Part shown: in pieces, positions 46,945-58,830 of the stretch
Numbering within the stretch: the stretch's first letter is position 1
How the letters are laid out: every line of letters begins with the position of its first letter
From: Acheta domesticus
Lineage: Eukaryota > Arthropoda > Insecta > Orthoptera > Gryllidae
Direction of reading: 5' to 3'
Assembly (NCBI GenBank): GCA_031308135.1
Contig: JAHLJT010009436.1
Span: 218,751,286-218,815,285 of the forward strand
DNA length: 64,000 nt
Made by a program: the position numbers and the translations under genes
The notes under the pieces: generated by a model
Told to the model about the DNA's origin: nothing
Database searches by the model: none
The model's input: the letters and a program-made list of their open reading frames with translations, nothing else

Positions 46945-47740
46945 CAGTGTTGCCAGATGTACCATATTTCCGCATTTTATACCGCATTATTAACAGCTTA
47001 TCCGCGTTAAGCGATGAGGATGCCTAAAAAATTGCATTTCCATGATAGTGGATTTTTTTTTTCAGTTATATCGATCATTATCGTTAGATGTCCCGCTAAC
47101 TATGGTTGACAAAGTTTGAATGTTCAAAATGCTGTCTCTCTTTATTCGATTAAAGTAGAAAGCAATAAAACACCAATCATTAGGACTTTATCCGATTGCC
47201 GTATTCGAAAATTGATGACCAAGCACCAAGGCGTTGTCGTGAACTCCGTCGATTATTGTCTTCCTGTTAGAGATTCAGAGGACAAATAGGTAACCTGTTG
47301 GTTAGTCGTTTCCGAATACGCCAAATAAGAATACGGATCGTCGTTCGGATTCTTACTGCGTTTATTAAAGCCGGAGAAATGATACACTTCGCGGGATATT
47401 GAAATTAAAAATGTTGAAATCACGTTACTCGGCTTCACATTAAACTGAGATTAAAAATATATTGAAAGTACATTTATAACAAAAATACTGATATTTTATA
47501 TTTTTAATTTCTTGGGTGAATCAAAAACATTATGTATAGTGAGAACAAACGTAGAACAAATAAAGCGAGACAATATCGCATTTATTTAATAAAACGGAAT
47601 TCTATGTCGATATATGAATTATTGATGTTTTCCCCTATTTTTAAATTATATTATACGTAGTAAATCCGCATTCATTAGAAGAAATCCGCATTTTCGAACT
47701 TAAAACTTCGCAATCGGAAGTTTCACATCAGGCAACATAG
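46945..47740. mobile_element. hAT element, CAGTGTTGCC family, complete ends
   Basis: 796 bp from CAGTGTTGCCAGATGT to the complement of CTATGTTGCCTGATGT, flanked by a perfect 8-bp duplication CTTCTGAC (46937-46944, 47741-47748). Inside the ends, TTCCGCATTT and ATCCGCATT motifs repeat. No transposase remains. Confidence 0.93.
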
Positions 47741-47914
47741 CTTCTGACCCAGTAAGCAGCACGGAGTAGGGATGAGATCTCTCACACAATAAACCGTTTC
47801 TCACTCACTACAGTTTTCGGCCATTATTTTTATTGTGTGGGCGTTAATCGTAATTTTACAATTATCATTTTTCTATTTCGGACTCATTTTTAAATAATTT
47901 ATTATTAATTTGCA

Positions 47915-48444
47915 GGGCTGTAATGGAAAACGTTATCGAAGCCATCATTTTAAATGGCGAGTGTCGAGGTGAGACTATATTACTGCCACGGATTCCTATT
48001 ATACCCACAGATGTGCCAATTCAATTTAAACGTCTTCAATTTCCGTTAAGATTGGCATTTGCGATGACTATCAATAAGTCTCAAGGCCAAACGATGTCTG
48101 TTTGTAGCTTATTTTTGAGCACACCATGTTCAATTATACATGGTCAGTTATACATGGCATGCTCTCGAGTGGGCAAACCATCCAGTTTATTTGTGTTAGC
48201 TAAAGATGGGATAGCAAAAAATATTGTACACTCTATTGTGTTGAGGGATTGATAAAATTATTAAAAATATAAATGTTTGGTATTGTGTTATTTTTATATT
48301 CCATCATCGTTCACAGCGCATCATGCCTCTTCAAATCATATATACCACATCCTCAAACACTGACAATAAGTTAGACATTTTTTTCTACTAAAATAATCCT
48401 AGGAATAATTTATAAGGCTCAACAACGTTTGCGGGGTCAGATAG
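47915..48444 (+). mobile_element. Autonomous-Helitron relic: C-terminus of Rep-helicase and 3' end
   Basis: An open frame at 47923-48252 encodes the last part of a Pif1-like helicase: 'IPTDVPIQFKRLQFPLRLAF', 'AMTINKSQGQTM' and 'YMACSRVGKPSSLFVLA'. These are the helicase motifs V and VI of Helitron Rep-Hel proteins, which unwind DNA in rolling-circle transposition. The terminus GTTTGCGGGGTCAGATAG at 48427-48444 is followed by T, as in Helitrons. The rest of the protein is absent, so this is a 5'-truncated copy. Confidence 0.8.
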
Positions 48445-48570
48445 TCTTACCCTGCCAGAATATTTCAAATTAGAGTTGTTGTTTGTTTCAGCAGGTGTAC
48501 ACTAGTGTGTATAAGGCTGTGATTTTCAAAAAGTTTCATAAACAATTTACCTCGCAAATATAGGCCGTTT

Positions 48571-50164
48571 TTACTTTCCCGTAAAGGTACGAATATACGG
48601 ATAAATATACGTAGTATAGGGAAAGTTATGTAATGCGGCGCGAAAAAATAGCGAATTTTCGGCAGAAAAAAATTTCTTGCGGCGCCCTGTTAACGAAAAA
48701 CTGGATAAATCCAGTTGCTAAATTAAGAAAAAATCCCCTAACATGTGGTGTAGCCAGAATCCGTGTTTTGTAATCCTTGATACCGAAAAACCAATTGAAA
48801 GGAAAACGTCCGTCCGTCAGTCTGTCCGTCCGGTGTATGTGAACAACACCATCGCCAAAGCGCACGTTTTTTTCCAAATTGAAGAAACCCCTGTCCATCT
48901 GGCTTGAGACGCAGCTTTGAGATTTTGAAAAACATTCATTAATTTTTATGGGTACTTTATATGAAGCCCCGTGGACATTTTCAAAATTTTCTCAAAAACG
49001 GCTTCAAATTTTTTCTTTAAATTTCTTATAAGAATAGAGTAAAATGCACTTATTAAGATGGCGTAGGTACTATTTTCACGGTTAACTCTGAATTTGTGAA
49101 AATTGCAAAAGTTTGAATTTTATTCGGCTTCTTCCTCCAACTTCAAAATTGCAGTTAAAGACTTTTACTTCAAATACAATTTGTTCTCCAAAGTTAGTTC
49201 TTTCATTAAGCTCATGTACATTTTTTTAAAAAAATTAGTAGTTTTCGCTCAATGTTGCGAGCAATGTGTATTTGAGAAAATTACAGAAACAAGATTTTCT
49301 CCAAAATGGTTCCAAATTTCTTCTGTAAACGTTTGGTAGGGATACTTCCCAATGTACTCTTTGAGATGACATAAACGCCATATTGCTCTATTCTTTTGTT
49401 TTTTAAAAAATCCAAAAATTTAATTTTTTTGACTTGTCTCTCACGTTAATATTTATGTTAGCGGCGATTTGTTGACATTATATTAACGAGTACATGTGCT
49501 TTAAATAATTTCAAGTAAAGTTTCTCGAAAACTCAGCCGTTTTGTGTGAAAAGTAGCTCAAAATTCCGCATTTCAGAAACGCTCAAACGCCATTTTCTCA
49601 TAAATGGAATTATTTTTTTCCAACTTTTGGAACGGATAGTACTAATTACACTCTTTAATATGACGTAAAGTTCATTTTGGGGTATTTTTTTGTTTTTTGT
49701 TTGTTTGTTTTTTTCAAAAATTACTCAAATGTAATTTTTTGAAAGATCTCTCACATCTTTAATATTCACATTATCAGCAATTTGTAAACATTATTATATT
49801 TGTGAGTGTACGTGCTTCAAATTACTCCAAATGAAGTTTCTTGAAAACTCAAATATTTTCTGTGAAAAAGAGCTTCAAAGTTCGCATTTTTAGTAGCACT
49901 TAAACGCCATTTTCTTAAAAACAGCTCCAAAATTTTGAAAGAAAGTTGCCATTTAGGACCAGGTTTTAGTGTTATTGAGTATTCTAAAATTAATATTTCC
50001 GTTCTACCCTTAGGAAATCGAAAAACTGAGAAAATGTCAAAAAATGTACTTTGGGCGGCGAAAGATGGTAGCTGACAAGAGTATGTGGTAATTCCGAATA
50101 GCTAGCCCAGAACCAAAGAAACAGAAAAATAATACGGGAAAGTCTGCCATTCAGTAGCACCACT
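48571..50164 (-). repeat. Repeat A, copy 2 (full length, reversed, ~1.59 kb)
   Basis: Reverse complement runs from AGTGGTGCTACTGAATGGCA with subterminal ACTTTCCCGTATTA to the terminal hairpin ACTTTCCC...GGGAAAGT (48571-48616). It shows the same ~300-bp internal monomers as copy 1. Its right-hand part has a 90-codon minus-strand frame ('RFPFNWFFGIKD') that is broken in copy 1. Confidence 0.85.
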
Positions 50165-51172
50165 GCTTCTGCTGTTGTTGTAATTTTAATAATTGAGATA
50201 ATAAAGTGAGAATAACCATTCATATCATTAATATTTATTTGCATTCGTGTTAAGAATGTAATGACAAAACTTACAATTTGAAAAATATATCATTAACTAC
50301 TTAATGAACATTTACAATAATAAATTAATATAAATTACTACATAAACTAAAATGATAACGATCAATAAGAATTCGTAATTATTTATAGATATAAAACTGT
50401 GAATCTCATAAATGCGATAACATTACAATTTTTGTGTAGACTAGAATATAAACTTGTTGAAATATCTCTCACAGCTTGCAATAAAAACAGCAACAGTTAA
50501 CATAATTTGAATCGAGATGCATACTACATTTGATAATTTTTTTAATCCGCGTTATAGTACAGAACCTCAAAGTCGCTGAAGAAGCGCGCAAGAAGCTAAA
50601 TGTTTCATCAGTATCTTGTAAGCAGGTAAACCTCACATGTTACAAAAAACTGTACAGAAAATGTACATTTCATCAGCTATTGAAATTGAACCTAATATTT
50701 ATTTCTACATGAAAAATTTCTACATTAAGTTTTAAGTCATGATTATTTTTTCAAGTATATTTAAAAATATTTGAATTATAATGTATTAACGTAGAGTAAA
50801 AAATGATGCTTTTTAGTAAACGAGAAAAACATAGATTGCAAATGTTACATAATATCCAATCCTAAAAACTAAAATGTTATAAAATTTAACTATGGATCAA
50901 ATAGTCTTTGAGTTTTTGGATTTTTATTTTATAAAAAACAAATGTGTTAAAAATGAAATTAACAGAATGACACTTCGCGCCAAAATAAAAATGTTCGTGT
51001 TTTAATTTTAACAGAATGTTTAAAATTAACAATATTTTAACTGAATTTCATATTTGACAGCTTGTAGAAAAATAGCCGCCCCAACTTCAACAAAGACAAA
51101 GCACGGATTTTGCATATATTTTAAGCACGGACCAACTAGATTCGCCCTGATAGAGAATAATATCAGATGAGG
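50165..51172. other. AT-rich spacer, nothing recognised
   Basis: No supported feature before the hAT composite begins. Confidence 0.4.
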
Positions 51173-51813
51173 GTATAAACCAGTGGCGTAGCGTCAGGGG
51201 ACGCTGAGATGCTGAGCATCCCCGTATACAAGAACCTTAACCCATCACTTCCCAAAATATTTTTTTTTGAAAATGTTGTATTTTTTCAAGTAATTGTTCT
51301 AAACGATGTTCAATTAACATTGCAAAAACGTTCACACATTTTTCTCTTTCATAGTTTTTTTAAAATCCACTGCCCCAAAAATGGGGCAGTGGGCACGGGA
51401 GGGATGGGGGTTTTGTAGTTTGAAGAAAACATCACTTTCGATTATAAACGAGTGTATTTACCAAAAACATATAGAATAGACCTGTTACAACAAACTAAGG
51501 ATTGTTCTGATCAAGTTTCCTCTCTTCCTGAATATTTGGGAGAAAATTAAAAACCATTACAACAAAATATTTAACATAAAGTAGTGATAGTAAATATAAA
51601 TTATTTGATTTTTGTAACTCAAATTAGAAATTTTATTAATGTTTTACATGTTGCAACTTATGTATGGAACTTCTTGAAACAATTAGTATGAACCCCGACG
51701 TTACATTTGCTGCATTTCTTTGTTGTGTTCTTGTGACACTCTGCGCATCTAATCTGTGTAGTGCTCGAAAGGGGAAAATGATCCTTTCCATCCAGTCTTA
51801 CAGCATCTGGCAC

Positions 51814-52785
51814 TAGGGATGTGCCATTGACAGCTAAACTGTTATTTCTTAACAGTTAACGTGTAATAACTGTTACGCGAAATAACAGTTATTTCATTTA
51901 TCCTGTTATTGGCTGTTATCGGTTGATATTCATAGTACTCCACTCTATTGGGCCAAACCCGAACTACAACACGCTTTCGCGGCAACCATTTTGTGCGACA
52001 ACAGTTTCACTGCTGCTAATGAATCGTGATTATAACAGGTATTCAAATTATAGATTCAATAATACATAATTCTTCATTATTACACATGATGTGCCACAAT
52101 ATTTTTGTATTTTATGGTATTACGTACAATACAATAAGAAATTTGTCCTTGAAATTAAATCCGTCTAATATGTTTGTTAACTTATTTCTGTCCCATTACA
52201 GCTTATGTGAGATCCACTAATATTTCCCTAAGTCTGATAGAATACAATGAGTTACGGTCAAATAACTCGCATTATAATATTTGATATTCAACAGCCATCA
52301 CCACTTTAGTTTTAGGTAAGCAAAACACAGTTTCTACTTCTCTTTATTTTCGGCACTCGTCTCTTCTCTATGAACACGTTGCATATTCGAAAGAATATTT
52401 GCAATCTGATCACGAATCACTGTTATTTTAGTAATATTCTATACACATTTGCTACTCATCATATTAACTACTATTCTTCCTTGGCAGTTCATCGAGTTTC
52501 GTTCATATCAGCTGTTTCTCTCTCCCTGCCTAAACATGTGTGGGGAAGTAGTGCAGACAAACGCCGTAAGGTAGCTGCACAAGCGTTACGGTGCTACCAA
52601 CGTTATTCGTTTTGCCTGGTTTAACTCTTAGCAGTCTCCACAACTGATTTAACTCTTCGCAGACGGCTACGTTAGGTTGCTGATCATTGACGTGTTATTT
52701 TTCAACTGTTATTAATAACCGTTATTACGAATCCACTGTTATTCCGATAACAGTTATTGACGAAAAGCTGTTAAGCCCATCTCTA
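51814..52785. mobile_element. hAT-type MITE (TAGGGATG ends) inside the piggyBac transposase
   Basis: Ends TAGGGATGTGCC and complement TAGAGATGGGC, flanked by a perfect 8-bp duplication TCTGGCAC (51806-51813, 52786-52793). 972 bp, no transposase. Runs of CTGTTATT/AATAACAG near both ends form extra inverted repeats. Confidence 0.9.
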
Positions 52786-53060
52786 TCTGGCACCCGCTTC
52801 CTTTTGGACTGTGGTATTCTGCCTAGTGGATGTCTTTGAGTGTACTTTCCAATGTATGTCTGTACTACGGATCTGATAAATCCCAGAAAATCCATTGACG
52901 TTTTCTCTTTGCCACATGGAGTTAGCCTGTAAAGTTGGTAGGCATTGTTCATAGAAGCGTTGAGGGGATACATGATTAACTGCCAATACCATTTTTTCAT
53001 TCTAATAGCGACTCTGTAAGCTGCCAGATTCTGATCGAACCGATCCACTCCACCCATGTA

Positions 53061-53313
53061 TACTGCGATTTTTGTAGGAAGAGCTCTCAAGATAACTCAA
53101 ATCCCATCTTCGCGATGGAATATGTCACGGCATTTCGCGTCTTTTCTCGATCTTGCCGGTAGAAGTCGCATGATCGCAAGCACTGCTTCATACGGTCGCG
53201 ATCGTGCGAAATCTAGCGGAACGACTGTGAATGATACGAAATGCCGTGACATATTCCATCGCGAAGATAGGATTTGAGTTATCTTGAGAGCTCTTCCTAC
53301 AAAAATCGCAGTA
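53061..53313. mobile_element. Palindromic MITE with TA duplication (copy 2)
   Basis: 253 bp, same family as 8552-8805. Flanked by TA on each side; removing it plus one TA restores the transposase codons for N-T-Y-M-G-G-V-D. The arms (about 90 bp) are near-perfect complements, so the element folds back on itself. The upstream transposase frame reads through most of it before a stop at 53097. Confidence 0.95.
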
Positions 53314-54764
53314 TAGGTGTTGTACTCCTGCACGCACGCCGGTTGGGCTATTTCTATTCTTTTTTTCTCTGCTTGGCTCCACCGTCGTGCTTTCCCCAAT
53401 GGCAGCACACCACTTCTGTTTGATGCGATGGTTACAATATTATTGTCTTTGTATCTGACAATAGTTATACCACTGTTTGTATCTGTAACCTGATCATAGA
53501 AACCACGTTCCATTTTCTTCACTTCCTTGCCGTCTAGTACAGGAGCATTTTCTATCCTGTTGCTTCTAATAGTCCCTGTGCCATCGTGCCCTTGTTCAGC
53601 TAACTTTTCAAGAAGACGCACTGAAGTGAAAAAATTGTCCATGTAAATGCTATAACCTGAGTCCTTTGGCAGTTTCTTTAAAAGGTTTAGAACAACAGAT
53701 CCTCCGACACCAACTTCTGGTTCAGTGTTTCCTGTACTTGCACCTTGGTACGGTTCTCCTTGAATAAGATAGCCCAGACGAGTACATAAGGCCCACACTT
53801 TGAAACCGAACCTGATGGGTTTACCATGTATGTGCTGTTTGGTTCCGTGGTGTCCGTAGTAAGGAACCATTGATTCATCCACACATACATAAGCGTCATT
53901 AGGGAAGAATTTTAGCCAACGCTCGTTCATCATTTGCCATAGAGGCCGAACCTTGGCGAATTTATCATTGGGGTCGAGATACTGATTGTCACATACATGC
54001 AAGTATCTCAAAATCTCCTCGAATCGATTTCTGGACATGGCCTGTGCCACACCAGGATGATACACATCTGCATTGTTGTCCCAGTACATTCTGTACCTAG
54101 AGTAACTACAATACCCACTTAACAATAAGATCCCAAAGAAAAGTCGCATTTCTCCTACGGATATATCAAACACTTTGCCATCTTTTTGAAGAGCATATAA
54201 TTTAGAATGTTCTACAAATAACGTTACGACCTCGTCGTCGTAGAAATTTTCAAAAAGTTCTTCAGGTGTGAAATCATTATTCAGGTACTCCGGTCTGGTC
54301 CATGTCCGCTCGTGTTTGCGAATTATGTCATTTTTCTCCCATATCCTCTGGGCGACTCTTGTATTTTTAGATCTCTTTGGTTTCGGTGTGCGAGAAGTGT
54401 CGCTAGATTCATTTTCACACGCATCAGAATTACCCTCTGTTACGAATACATCTGTTATCGTTTCAGTGAATCCTAGAATTTCATCTTCCACACCATTAAC
54501 AGTTAATCTCCTTACGTGAGCTTCTGCACCGGCGCGAAGTTGATTTCCATTCAAGTTGTTTATAGTTGCAACATCACACTCTTCATCGCCACTATCTCCA
54601 TCACTGAGTTGATGATTATCGGGGGTTGTATGTAAATTTGAGCATCAACGAGATCGTCTTGTGATTCAAGCAACGCAGTTATTTCATCCACAGTCAACCT
54701 ATGAAATAAAACAAGAATAGCTTGAAAAAGGTAAAGGAATCCCTGTGCAACTGCACACAGGCCG

Positions 54765-55028
54765 ATGTCACCCACTGGGGAGGTGAAGGGAGGGTTCTAC
54801 CTATTCGTCGCTGTTAGCACGAGGAGGATGTGGGGCGAGCACAACGCCCCGGCCGCCTTCACCCCCCCCCCGGAAAGATCCTGGCACTCACTTGGAAAGG
54901 AGGCTGAGTCGACCCCAGAGCCGCCCTGAATGTAAAGCACAAGGTAAAAATTTCAACCTACATCGGGATTCGAACCCGTGTCCTTATCGTCAGGAAGCTA
55001 GTGTCGTACCACTGAGCCACCGCGACTC
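54765..55028 (-). mobile_element. tRNA-derived SINE in the piggyBac transposase intron
   Basis: The minus strand starts GAGTCGCGGTGGCTCAGTGG (box A-like) and has ACGGGTTCGAATCCCGATG (box B) about 50 nt later, giving a T-arm-like hairpin, but no matching 3' acceptor strand. This makes it a SINE head rather than a tRNA gene. The body, with a G/C run near 54860, follows to about 54765. The 3' border and target duplication are not resolved. It enlarges the intron 54700-55306. Confidence 0.65.
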
Positions 55029-57704
55029 ATGGCAATAACAAGCTACAAATATGCCAAATTATTTACCCAAACGTATTTCTCTTCAAAGAAAAAGACTTAA
55101 AAAAACATTGACGCGTAAGAAAAATACCCCTACCCGCCAATGCCCACTGCCCCATTTTTGGGGCGGTAAATTTCAAAGACATATGACTGAGAAATATGAT
55201 CAAAGAAATGAACAAAGCAATATATAACATTACAAGTGATATATTGAGAAGAAAATAATAACAAAGTTATAAAGATTGAGAAAAAAACAAAAGAAAAGCA
55301 GCTTACCTCGATCTAGAAGACATGGTGTCAATAAATACACAATTTTGTCGTCAACAATGTGTATACTAGGAAACAACATGTGCAATGGAAAACAATAGAC
55401 TGGCATCCAGGGATACCAACACTAGCGCCACAATACATCAAACATGGAGAAATTCAAGTAACTTGAGAACAAAAAAATATTAATTAAGACGCCCCAAAAA
55501 TGGGGCAGTGGGAAGATATGGGTTAAATATTGTATTGATAATCTTACAAGTGGTCTGTTGAGCGCAGAGGCGGGATTCGGGGGGGGGGGGCAAGGGGGGG
55601 CAACTGCCCCCCCAATGTTGGGACATATTTTAAAAAATATATTTAGATATTGCATTCAAGTTTATGTTAAAAAGATTTACTTTTTTCTGAATTTTCAGAA
55701 GAATTTTAATAATAATTAAGGGAATAATAATTTTATTAAGCTGAGATAATACCATACTGCATAAATAAATTGGCAAACATTAGTTCAATGTTATAAAACG
55801 TGCGGGATAATGTTCAGCGTTACTGTGAATATCCCGTATTAAAAAAACATCCTTCAATTATATTTTGCTTTTGAATATTATTTACTTAGAAATTAAACAG
55901 TTTCATGCGTAAAATCATGGTAGGTTTGACATCTTGTACTTCCTACTCAGTTTCGAACTTACGCGAAAGAGAGAACGAAGTCTCTGTTCTTTCGGAGCCC
56001 TCAACGCATCCACAGTACGTCCTTTCGGCACTGTAAATCAGTGGGGCCAGTGGCGGGCTTTCTCACGCCACGACACACACACACACCAGGTAAATCAGCC
56101 CAGCTTATCGGAATGACCAACCTCACAAGCCCTGAAAGAGGTGTCAGGAAACAGTGGGCAGCTTGCGGTACGATTCATTATAATCGGTACTATTCACACG
56201 TAATTCGTTTAATTCGCACTTTTGGAGAGAAATGTCTTGTAAATGGTGTGGAAAGTTGATTCTTAGTATTTTGCTTATAGACCAAAATAAATACTCTATT
56301 ATTAATAATAAAATTAAAAAAGGCTTAACGACAGCTGTCAAAATAAATCAGTTGTTAATTATAATAAGCCTGTTGTCCACCCATTTGGTTCTCTCATTTT
56401 TAAATTGTTCTTGCGGGCTGTGAAATAAATGTTTGTCCAACATGAATGCGGACCACTGTCCTGGTCCTCAGTCAGAGGGCTTTCGGTATGGGTGACGATG
56501 ACATCTCTGCGACGTCATAAGAATAAGAGCTCAGTTGAGTTCTTGCAGTACTGGCGAACGCACGAGCTTTGATTATAGTGAATCGAGCCAGATCAAGAAA
56601 TTCAAAAGATTTCAGCTCTTGTATCTGACAGGTGAGAAATTAATGTTAATTCATCGCGATTAGTTCAAATTAGTATTTAATCAATAGCTGATGAATAATA
56701 CTAGTGTTATTGTTTACTGAAGGAAATGTGACTTTACTAGACAACAATCTCATAGATACTTTGTTCTCCTAGAAGTTATAGCAAAATAGCAAACTTCGGT
56801 GGCCATTGACTCACGTTATTCTAGTATCCCCTTGGTAATCGAGAGTATAACATCTCTTCGTTAATGACGACAGAGGGGGGTCAAATAATACATTAATCTA
56901 CTTTGCAGCCTACCCAGGAAAAATGATGATCACGCTAGGCCACTGATAATAACTTCCCTTCTCTGTTATTATAAATGAGAATCTGTTGTTTTAATCTAAT
57001 GTCGGTTGTATTATTATAACAAAAAGTTTTATACAACAAAACAGTTTTTTGGTTCTATTTTGGACAACAGAGCAACTTTTACTACAATAATTTAAAAAAG
57101 GTTTGTTATTGCTATGAATCGTTAAAGTTCGTGCATGGTAAAGTTCGGCAAACTGACAGTTTTGTCCACTTTCCAGAATGTCAAATGTTTTTATCTCGAC
57201 GATTTAGCATTGCGTAGCTAATATTTATGTACTTCAATGCACGCAATTTGTATGTCATTAAAACTGTAAATTTTAATTACAATTCAAATATTTCTATCAT
57301 TTAATTCTAATACTTAACACTGATCATTATTTGTAAAGAAAATTATTTGATCGTCACTTTCCTCAAATAATTTAATTTCGATATTCAATTTTATACTCAA
57401 CATGTGAAAAATTGCTACATTCATGTAATTATTTTATTCAGAAACAAGAACAAAATGGTGAAAGCAAAATTTTTACATATGTTTTTTCAAAAAATCTATT
57501 AATGATTAAAGTTTAAGTGTACCGTCACACAAAATTTCACATTAATAATTATGTATCTTTATTCGATTCTAATAACTAGACCGCGGGATTTCATGGAATT
57601 GCATGTCTGTTTTTTGTTATTTGTTAACTGTGACGTTATGGTAACTGTGAAGATGAAATGATATGGTGAAGATAGGGTATGAAAGGTCGAATAGAAATGC
57701 AACC

Positions 57705-57783
57705 ATGCCCTAGGCGGGAGTCGAACCCGCGATCCTTCGGTGCGAGATCGCTAAGAATACCGGAGTATATTACAGGTTTTTCT
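57705..57783 (-). pseudogene. tRNA-like/SINE-head remnant
   Basis: The minus strand contains GCGGGTTCGACTCCCGC, a perfect T-arm with box B, preceded by an anticodon-arm-like AGCGATCTCGCACCGAAGG. The 5' acceptor strand that should pair with CTAGGGC is missing and box A is poor. It is best read as a tRNA-derived SINE relic rather than a tRNA gene. Confidence 0.5.
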
Positions 57784-58440
57784 GTAGAAGTGGGTCGAAG
57801 TCAGTTATTTTTATGTATTTCTCTTTCGAAAGAAAAGTGAATTGGGTCAAGACAAAACCAACATAATATTTCCGATAATATTCTGATAACATTGTTTTCG
57901 TTTGAATCGATTTATTCCTGTAACTTTATTCGTGCATATGAACTTAGTGAATGGGCTGAATGGTACGGCATCTTGTAAGATTGCCATTTATTCTCTCGCT
58001 TAATATTTTTTCGTTTATTAAAATGGAATATATTTACTTTTATTAAACGCCTTTTGTACTACAGTATAAATCAGGGTTCATCAAAAAGACGAGTCGAGAG
58101 CAAAGGGCCGTCGGCAACAGCCGGAGCGGATGGGGGCAGCAGCAGCCTGAGCGAGCGATTCCTGCTGAAGAGGGGAGGGGGGCGCGTTGAGAGGTAGAAG
58201 CGATAAGTCGGGAAGTTCTGTTTCATGCAAGACGTCAATGCAAAATGTGTCATGGCAAAAGGAAGCAAGAGGCTCTCGTAATAATAGTTCGATAATTTTT
58301 AAAAATAAATAGGAAGAACAATTTAAAAAAAACAGGAGATAATACAAAATGATTTGTTTCTCAGACATTTTTTAACCATGTTAAAGAGTATAATCTACAA
58401 GGTGAATCATGCAGCTGAGTACAAATAAACTGATAAACGT

Positions 58441-58830
58441 TTATTTTGGAAATAGATTTCATGAAATTTCTGATATGGAGTCAGATAACAAAGTTTTTGC
58501 TTTACCATTTTCAATGTTGACAGCGTAAATCACAATTTACATTTGAAAATATTGGATATTCAAAATGAAACAGAATTGAAAGACCAATTCCAACACCAGG
58601 AAGATCTACTTCATTTTTAATAAAACATTCTTCTGTTTTACTGCTTTTTACTGTTTCCTAAGCTCCAAAGGCATGCTGCCATTATTTTAAGTATGTTTAG
58701 GTCTAGACATGCTTGTAAGCAATATTTGTTGAGAAATGATTCATTGAGAAAAATGTATCGTTGAATTAACAGTTCGGACCGTTCAAGTAACAGTGCGGAA
58801 TCTCTCCGCTGTGTGCAACTAATATAATTA
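58441..58830 (+). pseudogene. hAT transposase C-terminal relic (GTF2IRD2/SCAND3-like group)
   Basis: Translation gives 'RFHEISDMESDNKVFALPFS', a frame break, 'NLHLKILDIQNETELKDQF', another break, then 'FPKLQRHAAIILSMFRSRHA' and 'LRKMYR'. This order (lead-in, 'NLQxEzIDLQ' block, hAT dimerisation 'FPKLRRHAxxxLSMFGST') matches C-termini of hAT transposases and domesticated relatives such as GTF2IRD2. The catalytic part is not recognised. It is dead. Confidence 0.7.

Larger units (their letters stand above)
51658..55323 (-). pseudogene. piggyBac transposase, split by two MITEs and a frameshift
   Basis: Exon 1 (55323-55307) encodes MSSRS; donor GTAAGC; acceptor CATAG before 54699 resumes 'RLTVDEITALLESQDD'. 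An extra base in the C-run at 54621-54625 breaks the frame before 'QLSDGDSGDEE'. The DDE_Tnp_1_7 core follows: first Asp in 'CVDESMVPYYG', second in 'YSIYMDNFFTS'. The third, 'GGVDRFDQNLAAYRV', comes after a palindromic MITE (53313-53061) that sits two codons upstream. Another MITE (52785-51814) splits the C-terminal region just before a cysteine-rich tail ('CAECHKNTTKKCSKCNVGVH'). The stop is at 51658. The protein is cut-and-paste transposase in this family; this copy cannot make it. Confidence 0.95.
51241..55522 (-). mobile_element. piggyBac element, complete ends, 4.28 kb
   Basis: Flanked by TTAA on both sides (51237-51240, 55523-55526). Ends are CCCATCACTTCCC and the complement CCCATATCTTCCC (11 of 13 identical). 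Near the ends, the palindrome GCCCCAAAAATGGGGC (or with TTTTT) occurs three times, at about 51372, 55149 and 55491, always next to CACTG or CAGTGGG, a likely transposase-binding motif. It carries a transposase gene on the minus strand with an intron, now broken by a frameshift and two MITEs; a SINE sits in the intron. Confidence 0.95.

Noticed and set aside
48626..48898. 90-codon minus-strand frame in repeat A as a protein gene
   Set aside because: The frame is broken in the other full copy, and the segment is part of a non-coding repeat.
53097..54554. 485-codon frame annotated as an intact transposase
   Set aside because: Its start is internal because of an upstream frameshift, and its last part is translated MITE sequence lacking the third catalytic Asp.
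54957..55028. Possible tRNA gene on the minus strand
   Set aside because: Box A and box B are present, but the acceptor ends do not pair and a SINE body follows.
56048..56945. Another CAGTGGC...GCCACTG hAT inside the inner hAT
   Set aside because: The two ends point the right way, but flanking 8-mers (AGTGGGGC and ATAATAAC) do not match, so the pairing is not supported.
57705..57783. Possible tRNA gene on the minus strand
   Set aside because: A perfect T-arm is present, but there is no 5' acceptor partner and the anticodon stem has mismatches.
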